A stretch of DNA of 64,000 nt from Siphlonurus alternatus (Eukaryota; Arthropoda; Insecta; Ephemeroptera; Siphlonuridae): NCBI GenBank assembly GCA_949825025.1, contig OX463781.1:36349537-36413536 (forward strand). Reading direction: 5' to 3'. Made by a program: the position numbers and the translations under genes. Shown piece by piece: positions 60,785-64,000 of this stretch. The notes beneath the pieces were generated by a model. It ran no database searches, was not told where the DNA came from, and saw nothing but the letters and a program-made list of their open reading frames with translations. The number at the start of each line of letters is the position of its first letter. Position 1 is the stretch's first letter.

Positions 60785-61855
60785 ATTGTCTTACATTATT
60801 ATGAATACACCATACGAAATAATTGGTAGAGCAATTATTTATAATTTACAAATTAAATTATTTTTTTCTTTTAAGTGATTCGACGTCACGTAGATTTGAT
60901 ACTAATATGATAACGGTAAAAAAGTGTTATTTTTAATGGATTAAACGAGATAACTACCATAAATTAGAAAAGTCCTCAATACACGTGTAAAGAAATGTTC
61001 TTTCTACCCCGGGAGGGAAATGGGAGAGGGGGGGGATTCTGGGGGCTGGAGGAAAACCAAATGATTTGTTAGTGAAATCATATTTCACCAGCTATATATG
61101 GTATCGAGCCTATCACGTATCACGTAACATTTAGTGTAGGGAGGGAAAACTTCATTACGCCGAAACCCTTTTATCCACTCCCCTGCTTGCAAATCAAACC
61201 GCCTCAAAGCTACTAGCTATAAAACATGCTTATCAGTGCATATTGAACTTCGAATAGTCATTGTCATATACATGGTCAAAAAAATAAGTAGCTTATTAAA
61301 TAATAACTATACTCTGTTACATAAGTTTAAAATAACTTTTGTGTCAAGTCAACAGGAAGATTTTCCTTAAGTCTGAATTCTATCACTCTTAAAATCAAAC
61401 ACTTACAGTTTTCAGTTCCATTGAAGTGTTCCTATAAATTAAAACTTTACAAAAACTGATCTTTTTGGTGCAAAGTGTAATGGCAACAGAAAGAAAAAAT
61501 CACAAAAGGTAAGTGTAATATTCATTATTTTTTTTAGCAATTTGGATCACCAAAAAGTATAAAAAGGTTTTAAGGAGTGGTATTATATTCCCTTTTCTCA
61601 AAATTTACATATTATACGACATTAAAAAATACTATGTGAAAATTAAATAAATAAGCTGGAATATCGCGTAGATTATTTAATATTTATATATAAAATATAT
61701 CCATAAATTTTGAATATTAAAATTGATTAGGAGCTGCTAATTTCAGTAAAAAAGAAAACAAATCTCTAATTTTTTCTTTTGAGAATTAGCATTCACCTAT
61801 CTCTTGCAGCTTCTGAATTTCACACTGAACAAAAAATTTAATTAAAAACGATAGC
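60785..61855. other. Non-coding stretch
   Basis: No supported feature; a G run near 61030 only. Confidence 0.4.
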
Positions 61856-61938
61856 AATATAATATAATATAATATAATATAATATAATATAATATAATAT
61901 AATATAATATTAATTATATATATATATATATATATAAT
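61856..61938. repeat. (AATAT)n then (TA)n microsatellite
   Basis: Eleven or so AATAT units followed by TA, directly abutting the palindromic element at 61940. Confidence 0.95.
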
Positions 61939-62384
61939 ATGTTGGCATCCTAAGCCGAATTCAGTCCAGGGCCGAGAAAAATCCGCAAAACTAGATTGGA
62001 GCATCGCGGGATGCTCCAAACCCGAAATGAATTTGTTTCTCGACAAAACAAGCCGATGGAGACTTTTACTCTGCTTTTACTTCGGCTTTGGAACATTATC
62101 ATTTGGCCATAAATACATTGGAGCATCGTGGTTTGACCCAAAGCCTTAATGAGGTTTTATTTCTGTTTTGGAGCAAAATTTGACAAAATCTAGATCTGCG
62201 TATTTTGCATGCAGAGTTCACGTTATTATTTATTTATTTTTATTAGTTTGAGTACTTCACGTCAAAATAGTGCTTACCACATTTACTCAAGAGACGGATT
62301 ATAAGTACGCAGCAAAATACTTATCACTTAAATTTTTTACTTAAAAAAAGTAAGAGTTAAGCTACAAGTTTAACTTCACTTTAA

Positions 62385-62727
62385 TGGTATTAACAAAAAA
62401 ATATACTTTTCACAAAAATTCTGAAAAAAATTCAAAATGTTTTCCTCTACACCCCCTATCAGTAGCTTAAATATCAGGTATACAAATACGATCTAATTTT
62501 TGAGCTATAAATTTTTTAAGTTGGCTACTTTAACATGGAGAAATGAAACTTTCATGTTAATTTAGTCAACTTTAAATATTCATAACTCAAAAACTAGATC
62601 GTATTTGCATGCCTGATATTTTAGCTACTAATAGGAGATGCAGAGGATAACATTTTAAATTTTTTTCAGAATTTTCGTGTGAGGGATTTTTATTTTCATT
62701 GGTGGCGTTATCTTACCCTTAAGGTAT
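62385..62727. mobile_element. Fold-back nested inside the 2-kb palindrome, family 5-related
   Basis: Arms about 62400-62525 and 62560-62727 pair (aaattctgaaaaaaattcaaa, atcaggtat, aaatacgatct and mirrors). The right end (minus) reads TTAAGGGTAAGATAACGCC, close to the TTAAGGTAGAGATAACG ends of family 5. The left end is eroded. Confidence 0.65.
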
Positions 62728-63277
62728 AACCTGAGAATTTGTCTGTCAAGGTCAAGAGGCGTGGCTATACTGGCAAGTCTGGCAACACTGTTGCAATAGA
62801 AATGCGAATAATTTGGTAGGAGGGGGTGGTGACTACAGTCCCTGAGAGCGTTGCCAAGTTTCTTAGGGCGTATCGGAAGAAACCATCATCGCTACGGTTC
62901 GAAATAATTATGAAAACAATTCAGAAAAATGGTCCAAAAAATTAGCTTTTGATGTATGTAAAAAAATTCTCGAGCCATTTTCGTGTAATGTTGATTGAAA
63001 AATTTAACATTGAAAGGATATAAAATACACATTTGAATAAATTAATTATAATTAAACCAACGGTTAAAAAAATCTGAAAAAAATCAGTAGTATTTGGACA
63101 ATTGTTGTAAGTCTACCAAATTAATTTCAAGAACATCCGTCGATACGACTTTTTTCGTCCGAATATCTCAGGTTAAGCCTTAAATTTTAATTTTAATGAT
63201 ATTTATCAGTTATATTTATTTAATAGTCCTTGAGAACCTTGAGATATTTTCACAAAGAAGGAATTAATAATCATTTC

Positions 63278-63459
<182 letters not shown>

Positions 63460-63926
63460 GAGATGGTATAGGTAGGTTGAAAGTCATATCCCTAAATGTA
63501 TCCTTTTTTTCGCTCAAGCCTATGTTTTAACTCACTGAGATCAGCATTTACTATAATACAAAAATATTATGACAGTTTATTCAATTAGACCCTAATAATA
63601 TGTTAAAAAAATTGCAGTTTGACTTTTTTTAAGTAAAATAATAATGATAAAGTACTTTTTAAAAAATATTTTGCTGCAAAAATATTTGCCGTCTCTTGAG
63701 TAAAATGTGGTAATCATTATTTTGATGTGAAGTACTCAAACTGATCAAAGAATATAAATAAGTACAAACGTGAACTCTGCAAAAAGCGCAGAACTAGATG
63801 TTGGCAAATTTTGCTCCAAACCCGAAATAAAATCTCGTTTCGACATTGATTCAAACCACGATGCTCCAATCTAGTTTGCGCATTTTTTTTTCGGCACTGG
63901 GCTGAATACGGCTTTGGGTGCCAACA

Positions 63927-63938
63927 CACACACACACA

Positions 63939-64000
<62 letters not shown>
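63927..64000. repeat. (AC)n then (TA)n microsatellite running off the right edge
   Basis: Short AC run, then TA to the window end. Confidence 0.95.

Overview
The window looks like a stretch of AT-rich, repeat-dense nuclear DNA from an animal. An arthropod, possibly a crustacean, fits best. The ground is split-gene exons with GT/AG junctions, non-LTR retrotransposons, many fold-back elements and long microsatellites of (TA)n, (GA)n, (CT)n and (AAAT)n. The arthropod leaning rests mainly on the style of a ZP-domain protein and is inference.

Layout. Positions 1-4140 carry the only clearly recognisable host gene: two minus-strand exons of a zona pellucida (ZP) domain extracellular-matrix protein. 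They join in phase across a 2.6 kb intron. The 3'-most visible exon runs off the left edge through seven perfect-length 75-bp (25-residue) repeats rich in Thr, Pro and Cys. One more well-supported minus-strand coding exon of unknown product lies at 39306-39485. Several GC-richer islets (5.5, 15.7, 22.6, 25.8, 29.5, 33.8, 37.3, 42.9 and 58.8 kb) could hold small exons or promoters but are not resolved.

From 4.2 to 51 kb and from 56.6 to 64 kb the DNA is mostly introns or intergenic sequence filled with mobile-element debris. It holds about 24 inverted-repeat (fold-back/MITE) elements in at least eight families. Two are hAT-like with 8-bp target duplications (one of them imperfect), and two are kilobase-scale compound palindromes (43593-45077 and 61940-63926). 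Five 5'-truncated minus-strand non-LTR elements have tails of TTTGAA or related repeats, and one plus-strand remnant has a poly(A) tail.

The most interesting item is a full-length, apparently intact non-LTR retrotransposon at 51316-56577, bounded by a perfect 12-bp target-site duplication. It encodes an ORF1 protein (hydrophobic leader with a 2A-like NPGP motif, coiled coil, RRM-like core, Ser/Pro-rich tail) and an ORF2 protein (APE-type endonuclease, reverse transcriptase, CCHC knuckle). ORF2 lies in the same frame, directly after a single UAG stop, and has no AUG until after most endonuclease catalytic residues. ORF2 expression therefore seems to need stop-codon readthrough, or reinitiation at a non-AUG codon. 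A variant 2A site near the ORF1 N-terminus would be a second recoding event in the same transcript.
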